Assembly: GCA_028286165.1 (NCBI GenBank)
Contig: JAPYMU010000105.1
Location: forward strand, 1-16,253
Origin: Spongiicolonus versatilis
GTDB taxonomy: Bacteria > Pseudomonadota > Gammaproteobacteria > Arenicellales > Spongiicolonaceae
Length of the DNA: 16,253 bases
Reading direction: 5' to 3'
Shown: in pieces, positions 1 to 6,756 of the stretch
How positions within the stretch are numbered: the first letter of the stretch is position 1
Layout of the letters: each line of letters starts with the position of its first letter
The notes under the pieces: model-generated
The model's input: the letters and a program-made list of their open reading frames with translations, nothing else
Databases searched by the model: none
What the model was told of the DNA's origin: nothing
Made by a program: the position numbers and the translations under genes

Positions 1-9
1 TCGGGAAAC

Positions 10-915
10 TCAGATTGAAGGGACAATATAGGTGGGATGGATGCCTGAGGATGTACAGGCGGCGGCAACGTTTTCGCCCGCCAACGTACCGTGGTCTTCA
101 ACCAGAACGGTATCGAACCCCATCGCCGCGCCGCCCAGGATGTCGGTCTGCAGTGTGTCGCCCACCATTACTATGCGGCCCGGCGGGGCCGGCGCTATAC
201 GCGCCAAAGCATGCTTAAAAATAGCCGGGAAAGGCTTGCCGAAGAATTCAGGCGTAATTCCGGTGGCGTCGGCTAATCGGTGGGCATAGTAACCGGGCTC
301 CTGGGAGAAACCGTTTTCGCATGGGGCGACAATGTCGGGGTTTCCGACTAAAACCGGCCGCGCGTGGCCGGTCACAGCAGATTCCAGTAATGCCTGCCTG
401 TGCCCGGTCCATTCAGCGGAGCCAAAAAGAAGAAAACCAGCGACTTCGGCATATGCGAGCGGGTCATCGGTCAGGAACACCGCGTTGAGATGCTCCAATT
501 CCCGGTCGCATCCGAGCCGTTGCGAGGCCATCATTCCCCACCGGCGCGACGGCTGAGCGGCCAAATGCGCCATCAGCGTGTCGCGGCCGGATACAACTTC
601 ATCCTCGGCAAAGTCGAAGCCAAGCCGTCCATAACGCTCCATCACCAACCGCTTGGGGTAACCCGCAACATTGGTCACGACAATGACTTGCTTGCCCGCC
701 GCACGCAAAGCCGCAATGCGTTCCACCGCGCCTGGAACGGCGGTGTTCCCCCGGTTAAGAACGCCGAAACTGTCCAAAAGAAACACATCATACAAGTCGG
801 CAATGTCGGCCAGCGAAGTGCGGCGTTGCGCGCGCTTCGGAAACGCAGCGCAAGGCAGGCGGTGGCGCACCGCTTCATATGCGGCAAATGCCTGAGCGGC
901 ATCCCTAACGGCCAT
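10..915 (-). CDS. HAD-superfamily class IIA hydrolase, last gene of the phn-type operon
   Basis: Probable cytoplasmic phosphohydrolase of the HAD superfamily, 301 aa from the chosen start. Motif I is LLDSFGVLN with nucleophile Asp48. Motif II is VVTN (Thr81), the motif III Lys is in FFGKP (about 227), and motif IV is GDTLQTD (Asp253, Asp258). The GNPD stretch near 191 fits a class IIA (C2) cap. The position two after the nucleophile is Phe50, where most HAD phosphatases have the acid/base Asp. From memory, one class IIA subfamily has DVWGV-like motifs here, so this may be a subfamily trait. An upstream in-frame ATG exists at 951. The ATG at 915 is preferred because its A is also the last base of the phnE2 stop (TGATG), a typical coupled junction. 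Substrate unknown; operon membership suggests a phosphorus compound (inference). The HAD assignment is firm, the function is not. Confidence 0.85.
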   Translation of the reverse strand: MAVRDAAQAFAAYEAVRHRLPCAAFPKRAQRRTSLADIADLYDVFLLDSFGVLNRGNTAVPGAVERIAALRAAGKQVIVVTNVAGYPKRLVMERYGRLGFDFAEDEVVSGRDTLMAHLAAQPSRRWGMMASQRLGCDRELEHLNAVFLTDDPLAYAEVAGFLLFGSAEWTGHRQALLESAVTGHARPVLVGNPDIVAPCENGFSQEPGYYAHRLADATGITPEFFGKPFPAIFKHALARIAPAPPGRIVMVGDTLQTDILGGAAMGFDTVLVEDHGTLAGENVAAACTSSGIHPTYIVPSI

Positions 916-1733
916 CAAACAATGGCGCCCCGGATTTTGGCCGAAACCCATTCCGAAATTATGACCGCCAGCAGAATCACTATCAGGATAAGCGACACCT
1001 GGGGCCAGGCCAGCGTGTTCAGTGATGACGACAGTTGCAGCCCAATGCCGCCTGCGCCAACCAAGCCAAGCACGGTGGATTCACGGATGTTGATGTCCCA
1101 GCGAAATACTGCAATGCCGGCAAAAGCAGGCAGAATCTGCGGCACAATCCCGTAACTCATGACCTGCAAAGGGCTGGCACCGGTGGCGGTAACCGCCTCA
1201 ACTTGAGCCGGGTCAATCTCCTCTATCGCCTCATACAGCAGTTTGGCGCAAAATCCGATGGAACGAATGGCGATGGCGATAATGCCGGCAAATACGCCGG
1301 GGCCGATGATCGCTATCAGCAAAAGCGCCCATATCAGCGAGTTGATTGAACGGGTGGAGACAATGATAAGTAATGCGACAGGGCGGACAAACACCCGCGA
1401 TGGCGTGGTGTTTCGCGCAGCGAGAAAGGCCACCGGCACCGCCAAACACAACGCAATCAGAGTGCCAAGGGTGGCGATGTTCAGCGTATCCCAAATCGGC
1501 ACCCACAAATGATCCATGTATGACCAGCGTGGCGGGGTGGCGCGGACAAGGATATCCTGGGCGATGCGCGGCGCATCCCACACAAAGAACCAGGTCGTCA
1601 CCTCGGAAATTCGGTTCCAGCACCAAACAAAAGCGGCGACGCCGATTAGCCAGCCAGCCCAACGGACCAGCCTCGCGACAGGCGTACGCCGGGTCCAGCC
1701 CAAACGGTCATCGCCCAGAGGAAATACCGGCAT
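915..1733 (-). CDS. phnE: Phosphonate-type ABC transporter permease (second PhnE)
   Basis: Inner-membrane permease of a PhnCDE-type importer, 272 aa. A hydrophobic N-terminal segment (about 22-40) is followed by several membrane spans. The cytoplasmic coupling (EAA-type) loop is visible as EAVTATGASPLQVMSYG. The family-typical RESTVLGLVGAGGIG follows near the C-terminus. The start ATG directly follows the TAA of the first permease gene, and a GAGG sits about 9 bases upstream inside that gene. It shares the RES(T/A)VLGLVGAGGIG block with the other permease but is otherwise clearly different, so the pair most likely forms a heterodimeric channel rather than a recent duplication. Substrate cannot be decided from sequence (phosphonate, phosphite or phosphate ester). 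Confidence 0.9.
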   Translation of the reverse strand: MPVFPLGDDRLGWTRRTPVARLVRWAGWLIGVAAFVWCWNRISEVTTWFFVWDAPRIAQDILVRATPPRWSYMDHLWVPIWDTLNIATLGTLIALCLAVPVAFLAARNTTPSRVFVRPVALLIIVSTRSINSLIWALLLIAIIGPGVFAGIIAIAIRSIGFCAKLLYEAIEEIDPAQVEAVTATGASPLQVMSYGIVPQILPAFAGIAVFRWDINIRESTVLGLVGAGGIGLQLSSSLNTLAWPQVSLILIVILLAVIISEWVSAKIRGAIV

Positions 1734-2552
1734 TTACTGAACCCTCGCGCGAATAACGCCTGACAGATATTCCAGCGCCATGACGATGCCGATGATAACA
1801 ACCAGAATCGCGGCGGCAGTGTCGAATTCGTAACGGTCAAAGGCGGTGTTGAGCGTGGCCCCAATCCCGCCGGCGCCAACCAGCCCCAGGACGGCGGACT
1901 CGCGAAAGTTGATGTCAATGCGGTACATGCCAAGTCCCACAAGCCGTGGAATAACCTGCGGTTGCACGCCGTAGTTGATCCATTGCAGCCACTTGGATCC
2001 GGTGGCCCGGATTGCCTCGGCCTGGGCCTTGTCCATGCTTTCAATGTCCTCAGCCAGAAGCTTGGACAAAAAACCGATGGTGGCGAATGACAGCGTTAAA
2101 AACCCGGCCAGCGGCCCAAAACCGAATATGGCAACCAACAGGATTGCAACGATGATTTCTTGCAGCGCGCGTGAGACCGCAATGACGCCCCGGCAAATCA
2201 AGTAGATTGGCAGGGGCGCGATGTTGCTTGCCGCTCCCAAACCGATGGGGATTGAGATGGCAATGCCAACAACGGAAGCGGTGACGGTCATAATGATGCT
2301 TTCCAGCATCCCACTCCAGATATCGCCTGCCCGGGATACAAAATCGAGCCGGGCGAAGGACGTGATGAACTCCGCGCCACGGTCGAGTCCTTCGTAGACG
2401 CGAAGCCAGTTCACCTCAATAGAAAACACGGCCGCGGCCAGGTAGGCCGCGGCGCCAATGGCAAGCGCCCAGCGCAACCAAGGGGATTTAATGAGCGGCG
2501 GTTTACGCCAGGGCCTGTCGATGCGGTCTGACAGTGTGTCCGGCTTTCTCAT
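1734..2552 (-). CDS. phnE: Phosphonate-type ABC transporter permease (first PhnE)
   Basis: Inner-membrane permease, 272 aa, first of two tandem PhnE-like genes. Transmembrane segments include one near residues 27-47 and several between about 80 and 260. The coupling loop reads EAIRATGSKWLQWINYG, and the conserved RESAVLGLVGAGGIG follows. Its ATG overlaps the TGA of phnC by four bases (ATGA), and a GGGGA lies about 10 bases upstream, which indicates translational coupling to the ATPase. Two separate permease genes in one operon are known in some PhnCDE-type systems. The family call is strong and the substrate is open. Confidence 0.9.
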   Translation of the reverse strand: MRKPDTLSDRIDRPWRKPPLIKSPWLRWALAIGAAAYLAAAVFSIEVNWLRVYEGLDRGAEFITSFARLDFVSRAGDIWSGMLESIIMTVTASVVGIAISIPIGLGAASNIAPLPIYLICRGVIAVSRALQEIIVAILLVAIFGFGPLAGFLTLSFATIGFLSKLLAEDIESMDKAQAEAIRATGSKWLQWINYGVQPQVIPRLVGLGMYRIDINFRESAVLGLVGAGGIGATLNTAFDRYEFDTAAAILVVIIGIVMALEYLSGVIRARVQ

Positions 2553-3337
2553 ACTGACAGTTCCCCGGACTCGCCATCTTTCCGGATAGTCGCCTGCCAG
2601 TCTTCCTCGCCGTAGATCGCCGTCAGCACCTCTGGAGTCAGCGCCGTTGGCAAGCCGTCGAATTCTATGGCGCCAAATCGCAAACCGATGACTCGTTGCA
2701 CAAACATCTGGGCAAGGGCCACGTCATGAATATTCACGATGGCAGCCAGTTTGCGCTCGGCGCAAAGTTCGGTAATCAGCCGCATAATCTGGCGCGATGT
2801 TTTGGGGTCAAGCGAAGCCGTGGGTTCATCCACCAGCAGCAGCGCAGGGTTTTGGATTAGCGCACGGCAAATACCGACCCGTTGGCGCTGCCCGCCCGAC
2901 AATTCGTCAGCACGTTTGTCGGCCATTTCCAGCAGGCCCACACGGTCGAGCAGGCGAAACGCCTCGTTCACGTCGGATTGGGGGTAACGCCGCAAAAAAC
3001 TGCGCCAGAATCCAACGTACCCCAGACGGCCCGACAGGACATTTTCCATCACCGTCAACCGCTCAATGAGGGCGTATTCCTGAAAAATCATCCCCATTCG
3101 CCGACGTTCGCGGCGCAACGCACCCGCATTGAGCCCCGATATCTCGACATCGCCCAGCCAGACCTTCCCACTGGTTGGCTCGACCAACCGGTTAATACAG
3201 CGGATTAACGTTGATTTCCCGGCGCCCGACGGTCCAATTAGAGAAACGACCTGGCCCCGGGGGACTTCCATGTCCACCGCCTTGAGCGCCTTGTCTCCGG
3301 TTTTGTAAGTTTTGACCAGTTTCTCAATCTTCAGCAC
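2549..3337 (-). CDS. phnC: Phosphonate-type ABC transporter ATP-binding protein PhnC
   Basis: Cytoplasmic ATPase that powers the importer, 262 aa. Walker A is GPSGAGKST (35-43), the Q-loop Gln is about 86, the signature is LSGGQ (146-150), Walker B is LLLVDEP (Asp170, Glu171) and the H-loop His is about 204. The sequence between Q-loop and signature (FQEYALIERLTVMENVLSGR) is typical of PhnC. The start codon is GTG, with a GGGG seven bases upstream. The gene is 71 bp after phnD, with a stem-loop in the gap, and overlaps the first permease gene by 4 bp. All key ATPase residues are present, so it should be functional. Confidence 0.93.
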   Translation of the reverse strand: MLKIEKLVKTYKTGDKALKAVDMEVPRGQVVSLIGPSGAGKSTLIRCINRLVEPTSGKVWLGDVEISGLNAGALRRERRRMGMIFQEYALIERLTVMENVLSGRLGYVGFWRSFLRRYPQSDVNEAFRLLDRVGLLEMADKRADELSGGQRQRVGICRALIQNPALLLVDEPTASLDPKTSRQIMRLITELCAERKLAAIVNIHDVALAQMFVQRVIGLRFGAIEFDGLPTALTPEVLTAIYGEEDWQATIRKDGESGELSV

Positions 3338-3373
3338 AACTTCGCCCCGGATTTTTGCATTTCAGTCAGGGAG

Positions 3374-3398
3374 CGGCAAGCCCGTCCGGGGATTGCCG
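3374..3398 (-). promoter_or_regulatory. Stem-loop between phnD and phnC
   Basis: CGGCAA pairs with TTGCCG around an inner CCC/GGG helix, giving a hairpin in the 71-bp gap. It has no downstream T-run on the minus strand, so it does not look like a full intrinsic terminator. Similar hairpins after binding-protein genes are known to protect the upstream mRNA or partly stop transcription, giving more binding protein than membrane components. That role is inferred here. Confidence 0.4.
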
Positions 3399-3408
3399 TC
3401 CATGGGGA

Positions 3409-4428
3409 TCACTCGCAAGCATAACTGACCGCGTTGGCGGCGTCGATTTTGCGAATCACCTCCCAGAATTTCTGGTAGGTAATCTCCAGAAACTGCGCCT
3501 CATTTGATTTTGAAAATTCTTCCTCCAGCGTCGTGCCGGCCCATTCAAAACTGAAGAACGCATCCTGGATCTGCTTCTGCAACTCCGGCTTAAGATTGTA
3601 AACCACGCCATAGCCGGTGGTGGGGAAAGTCTGGGATTTGTAAATGGACACCAATTGGTCAGGGCTGACCACGCCGCGGCTGATCATTCGGTTGAGAACC
3701 GAGTTGGCGATGGACGCCGCCGGATAATCCTTGTTGGCCACGCCAAGAATGGAATTATCGTGCTTGCCTGAAAACACGGGCTCGAAGTCACGCTCGGCCT
3801 CCATCCCGAAGTCACTCTTCAGAATTGCCGATGGGGCCTTGAAGCCTGAGTTTGAGGTGGGCGAAGTAAAAGCCAACTGGCCGCCCTTGATGTCCTCGAC
3901 CGACGTGATGCCCGAACCGGGATAGGTCAGGATTTCCATCTCATAGCCGAATTGGCCGTTCGCAGATGCCATGATGGTAAAGGGCCTGAACCCGGCACAG
4001 TTCACCGCCAACGGATTCGACCCGGTATTAAAGCCGGCAATATGCAGACGACCGGAGCGCATCGCTTCAATCTGGGCGGCATTCGACTGCACCGGAAAGA
4101 ACATCACCTCCTTACCGGTCACTGATTCCAGATGAGACAGGAAGTCAGACCAAGCCGCCTTGTACACAGCCGGATCCTCCACCGGAGTATAGGCAAATAT
4201 CAGTGTGTCGGGGTCCAGCCAATCGGCAGAATCGGCGGGTGGATCGGCCAGCAGGTCGCCGTCCCGGTCGCAAAAGCGGCTGTCAAGATCGCCGCGCGGA
4301 CAATCCGCTTCAGCTTCGTAAAGCGGAATTTTAATGTCGCCTTCGCGGAACTGATTGAACAGCACGCCTCCGATAATTAAAATTGCCAGCAGTGCAAATG
4401 CAATGGCAAATTTGCGGTTTTTTTTCAT
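3409..4428 (-). CDS. phnD: Phosphonate/phosphite/phosphate-type ABC transporter substrate-binding protein PhnD
   Basis: Binding protein that delivers substrate to the permeases, 339 aa. A Lys/Arg-rich start (MKKNRK) and a hydrophobic stretch at about 7-24 form a signal peptide or membrane anchor. No clear AxA cleavage site or lipobox Cys is visible. The family core starts near LIFAYTPVEDPAVY. It continues with MRSGRLHIAGFNTGS and TSPTSNSGFKAPS, the region that holds the phosphonate or phosphate oxyanion in PhnD-type proteins. Between anchor and core lies an acidic insertion with C43, C53 and D54-x-D56-x-D58-xxx-D62, resembling a calcium-binding loop. The reading frame is open 26 codons further upstream. 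The ATG at 4428 is chosen because it has GGAGG eight bases before it and begins the signal sequence. It is the first gene of the operon. Confidence 0.92.
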   Translation of the reverse strand: MKKNRKFAIAFALLAILIIGGVLFNQFREGDIKIPLYEAEADCPRGDLDSRFCDRDGDLLADPPADSADWLDPDTLIFAYTPVEDPAVYKAAWSDFLSHLESVTGKEVMFFPVQSNAAQIEAMRSGRLHIAGFNTGSNPLAVNCAGFRPFTIMASANGQFGYEMEILTYPGSGITSVEDIKGGQLAFTSPTSNSGFKAPSAILKSDFGMEAERDFEPVFSGKHDNSILGVANKDYPAASIANSVLNRMISRGVVSPDQLVSIYKSQTFPTTGYGVVYNLKPELQKQIQDAFFSFEWAGTTLEEEFSKSNEAQFLEITYQKFWEVIRKIDAANAVSYACE

Positions 4429-4436
4429 TGCTTCTT

Positions 4437-4441
4437 CCTCC
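4437..4441 (-). promoter_or_regulatory. Ribosome binding site of phnD
   Basis: GGAGG on the minus strand, eight bases before the ATG at 4428. It decides the phnD start against the ATG at 4506. Confidence 0.8.
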
Positions 4442-4445
4442 AAAA

Positions 4446-4462
4446 GGTTTATCCGGTTTATC
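4446..4462 (-). repeat. Tandem 8-bp repeat in the phnD leader
   Basis: GATAAACC occurs twice with a period of nine on the minus strand, just upstream of the phnD ribosome binding site. It could be an operator half-site pair or chance. It does not match the PHO box consensus as I know it. No confident -35/-10 pair was found in 4429-4573. Confidence 0.35.
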
Positions 4463-4491
4463 GGCATTTGATAACGATTTAAGGCCCGGGC

Positions 4492-4527
4492 ACCGATGGG
4501 TTGCACCTATGCCCGCCCAACATCGGT
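4492..4527. repeat. 7-bp inverted repeat upstream of phnD
   Basis: ACCGATG at 4492-4498 is perfectly inverted as CATCGGT at 4521-4527, with 22 bases between. It lies in the only non-coding stretch before the phn operon, so it may be a regulator site or a leader hairpin. Nothing in the sequence identifies the regulator. Confidence 0.3.
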
Positions 4528-4537
4528 AATGTACCAT

Positions 4538-4563
4538 AAAAATTCCTCCCCGCCGGGAAAAAT
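4538..4563 (-). terminator. Possible intrinsic terminator after the alkyltransferase-like gene
   Basis: On the minus strand ATTTTTCCC, loop GGCG and GGGAGGAAT form a nine-pair stem (two G-U pairs) followed by TTTT. It lies 11 bases after the stop of the gene at 4574 and before the phnD leader, so it could insulate the phn operon. The stem is AU/GU-rich outside the GC core, so strength is uncertain. Confidence 0.4.
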
Positions 4564-4573
4564 ACGCCCCCTT

Positions 4574-4942
4574 TCAACCTCCAACAGGGCTCCAAATTCC
4601 ATACCCGTTCTTCCTCATCCACTCAGGATTAGGTCCGTCCCACCCAAACTTTCCAAAGTCCACCCGCCCGGCGGCGTCAAACACCACCCCCTCCTCTTCC
4701 AGCAGCCGCCGCTGCCGCGCATCCGGGGCGCCGTCACCGCCGGCGCGCGGGCTGATGCGGCCCTGGCTGTTAATCACCCGCTGCCACGGAATTTTTTCCG
4801 TGGCCGGCGCAGCCGCCATGGCGTAGCCGACAATGCGCGGCGTGCTGCCGGCCATGGCCGCGATCTGGCCGTAAGTGGCGACGCGCGCCCGGGGAATGCG
4901 CCGCACCAGGCGGTAAATGCGCTCATGTGAATGGCCGGCCAT
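4574..4942 (-). CDS. atl: Alkyltransferase-like (ATL) DNA-binding protein, MGMT family without the acceptor Cys
   Basis: Small MGMT-fold protein, 122 aa from the ATG at 4942. The MGMT active site PCHR is replaced by PWQR (Trp53), the mark of ATL proteins such as E. coli YbaZ. These bind O6-alkylguanine without repairing it and hand the lesion to nucleotide excision repair (family knowledge). The flipping Tyr (TYGQIA, about 24) and the Arg finger (TPRIVGYAM, about 36) of the MGMT fold are retained. An in-frame ATG also lies at 4966, but it overlaps the proS start and the -10 box. The ATG at 4942 fits better: it lies exactly seven bases after a perfect TATAAT. The gene is divergent from proS. 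Confidence 0.88.
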   Translation of the reverse strand: MAGHSHERIYRLVRRIPRARVATYGQIAAMAGSTPRIVGYAMAAAPATEKIPWQRVINSQGRISPRAGGDGAPDARQRRLLEEEGVVFDAAGRVDFGKFGWDGPNPEWMRKNGYGIWSPVGG

Positions 4943-4949
4943 GGAATGG

Positions 4950-4957
4950 ATTATACT
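4950..4957. promoter_or_regulatory. Shared symmetrical -10 box between the ATL gene and proS
   Basis: The octamer ATTATACT reads TATACT on the plus strand (4952-4957) and TATAAT on the minus strand (4955-4950). Each hexamer is followed by exactly seven bases and then an ATG, proS at 4965 and the ATL gene at 4942. A start of transcription seven bases after -10 would make both mRNAs leaderless. No clear -35 or extended -10 is seen on either side. Confidence 0.55.
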
Positions 4958-4964
4958 CGCCGCC

Positions 4965-6680
4965 ATGCGCGTCTCCCGCTACCTGCTGGCCACGCTTAAG
5001 GAAAGCCCGGCCAACGCCGAGGTGCTGAGCCACCAACTCATGCTGCGCGCCGGCATGATCCGCCGCGTCGCCGCCGGCGTTTACAACTGGCTGCCCCTGG
5101 GCCTGCGCGTGCTGCGCAGGGTGGAAACCATCATCCGCGAGGAAATGGACCGCGCCGGGGCGCAGGAAGTGCTGCTGCCGGCGGTGCAGCCCGGCGAATT
5201 GTGGAAAGAGTCCGGCCGCTGGGAGGAATACGGCCCGGAGTTGCTGCGCTTCACCGACCGCCACCAGCGCGACTTCTGCATCGGCCCCACCCACGAGGAA
5301 ATCATCACCGCGCTGATTAAAAACGAGGTGCGCAGTTACCGCCAACTGCCGGCCAACTACTACCAGATCCAAACCAAATTCCGCGACGAAATCCGCCCGC
5401 GCTTCGGCGTCATGCGCGGCCGCGAATTCATCATGAAGGACGCCTACTCTTTTGATGTGGACCCGGCCGGCATGCAGCAATCCTTTGACGCCATGCACGG
5501 CGCCTACACGGCCATCTTCACCCGCATGCATTTGCAGTTCACCTCGGTGCAGGCCGACCCCGGCGCCATCGGCGGCAATTTTTCCAGCGAGTTTCATGTC
5601 CTTGCCGACTCCGGCGAGGACGCCATCGCCACCTGCCCCGCCGCCAACTACGCCGCCAACGCCGAACTGGTGCCGCTGCCGCCGCCAGCCGAACAACGCC
5701 CGCCGCCGGGCGCGGCCCTGGAGGAAGTGTCCACGCCGGGCGCGGCAACCATCGCCGACTTGTGCGCCGCCTGCGGCACGACGCCGGAGCGCACGGTCAA
5801 GACGCTGCTGGTCAAGGGCGAGGCCGGCCCGGTGGCGCTGGTGCTGCGCGGCGACCACGATTTAAGCCTGGTCAAAGCCGAGGCGGTGGCCGGGGTGCGG
5901 ACGCCGCTGCAGTTTGCCGATGCCGCCGAGGTACAAGCCGCCGGCGCAGCAAAGGGCTTTGCCGGACCGCCGGGGTTGGCGGTGAAGGTGGTGGCCGACC
6001 ACGGCGCCTTGCAACTCGCCGACTTCTACTGCGGCGCCAACCGCGCCGACATGCACTACAAAAACGCCAACTGGGAACGCGACATGCCGCTGCCCGAGGC
6101 CGCTGATTTGCGCAAGGCGGCGGCTGGTGACCGGTGCCCGGCGGCCGGCGGCGGCGCGCTGGAAATCCGGCGCGGCATTGAAGTCGGCCACATTTTCCAA
6201 CTCGGCCAGAAGTACAGCCGCGCCATGAACGCCACCTGCTTAAACGAAGCCGGCGAGGCGGTGCCCATGTTCATGGGCTGCTACGGCATCGGCGTGACCA
6301 GGCTGGTGGCCGCCTGCATTGAGCAGAACCACGACGAGCGCGGCATCATCTGGCCGGCGCCGCTGGCGCCGTTTGATATTTGCCTGGTGCCCATCGGCTA
6401 CCACAAATCCCCGGCCGTCCGCCAGGCCGCCGATGCCCTCCACCAAAGCCTTACCAAAGCCGGCATCCAAACCCTGCTCGACGACCGCAACGAGCGCCCC
6501 GGCGTTATCTTCGCCGACATGGAACTCATCGGCATCCCCCGCCGCCTGGTGCTGAGCGGGCAAACCCTGGACAAAAGCGCCGCCGAACACACCGTCCGCC
6601 GCAGCGGGGAAACCGAAATGCTGCCGCTGGACGGGCTGGTGGAGGAGTTGCGGCGGCGGGTGCAGGCATCGCCCCGGTAA
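4965..6680 (+). CDS. proS: Prolyl-tRNA synthetase, bacterial type with editing domain
   Basis: Charges tRNA-Pro with proline in the cytoplasm. The product is 571 aa, almost the length of the E. coli enzyme. Class II motif 1 is near residues 45-75, motif 2 (RDEIRPRFGVMRGREF) near 139-155, and motif 3 (GCYGIGVTR) near 437. The editing insertion between motifs 2 and 3 (about 230-375) contains KTLLVK and LRGDHDLSLVKAE, as in enzymes that clear mischarged Ala-tRNA-Pro. The anticodon-binding domain follows from about 470. The start is set at 4965 because the protein then begins MRVSRYLLATLKESPANAEV, aligning with known ProRS N-termini. The frame is open upstream to an ATG at 4917, but that would add 16 non-family residues and overlap the ATL gene. 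No Shine-Dalgarno sequence precedes this ATG. Confidence 0.97.
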   Translation: MRVSRYLLATLKESPANAEVLSHQLMLRAGMIRRVAAGVYNWLPLGLRVLRRVETIIREEMDRAGAQEVLLPAVQPGELWKESGRWEEYGPELLRFTDRHQRDFCIGPTHEEIITALIKNEVRSYRQLPANYYQIQTKFRDEIRPRFGVMRGREFIMKDAYSFDVDPAGMQQSFDAMHGAYTAIFTRMHLQFTSVQADPGAIGGNFSSEFHVLADSGEDAIATCPAANYAANAELVPLPPPAEQRPPPGAALEEVSTPGAATIADLCAACGTTPERTVKTLLVKGEAGPVALVLRGDHDLSLVKAEAVAGVRTPLQFADAAEVQAAGAAKGFAGPPGLAVKVVADHGALQLADFYCGANRADMHYKNANWERDMPLPEAADLRKAAAGDRCPAAGGGALEIRRGIEVGHIFQLGQKYSRAMNATCLNEAGEAVPMFMGCYGIGVTRLVAACIEQNHDERGIIWPAPLAPFDICLVPIGYHKSPAVRQAADALHQSLTKAGIQTLLDDRNERPGVIFADMELIGIPRRLVLSGQTLDKSAAEHTVRRSGETEMLPLDGLVEELRRRVQASPR

Positions 6681-6689
6681 TTCCGCCCC

Positions 6690-6718
6690 TTGAATCTCCA
6701 TCCCGGCCGCCGCATAAT
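6690..6718 (+). promoter_or_regulatory. Sigma70-type promoter of yccA
   Basis: TTGAAT (6690-6695) and CATAAT (6713-6718) are separated by 17 bases, in the gap after proS. Transcription would start near 6725, leaving about 30 bases of leader with GGAGG (6746-6750) six bases before the yccA ATG. yccA can thus be expressed independently of proS. Confidence 0.65.
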
Positions 6719-6756
6719 CTGAGCTTGTCCGCAACACAACCAATCGGAGGATTGCA

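Noticed and set aside
4441..4470. PHO box in front of phnD
   Set aside because: The GATAAACC repeat has a 9-bp period but does not match the CTGTCAT-type half-sites I know.
4923..5858. Long antisense open frame (311 codons) opposite proS
   Set aside because: Low-complexity Ala/Gly/Val/His-rich product typical of the shadow of a GC-rich gene; proS on the other strand is certain.
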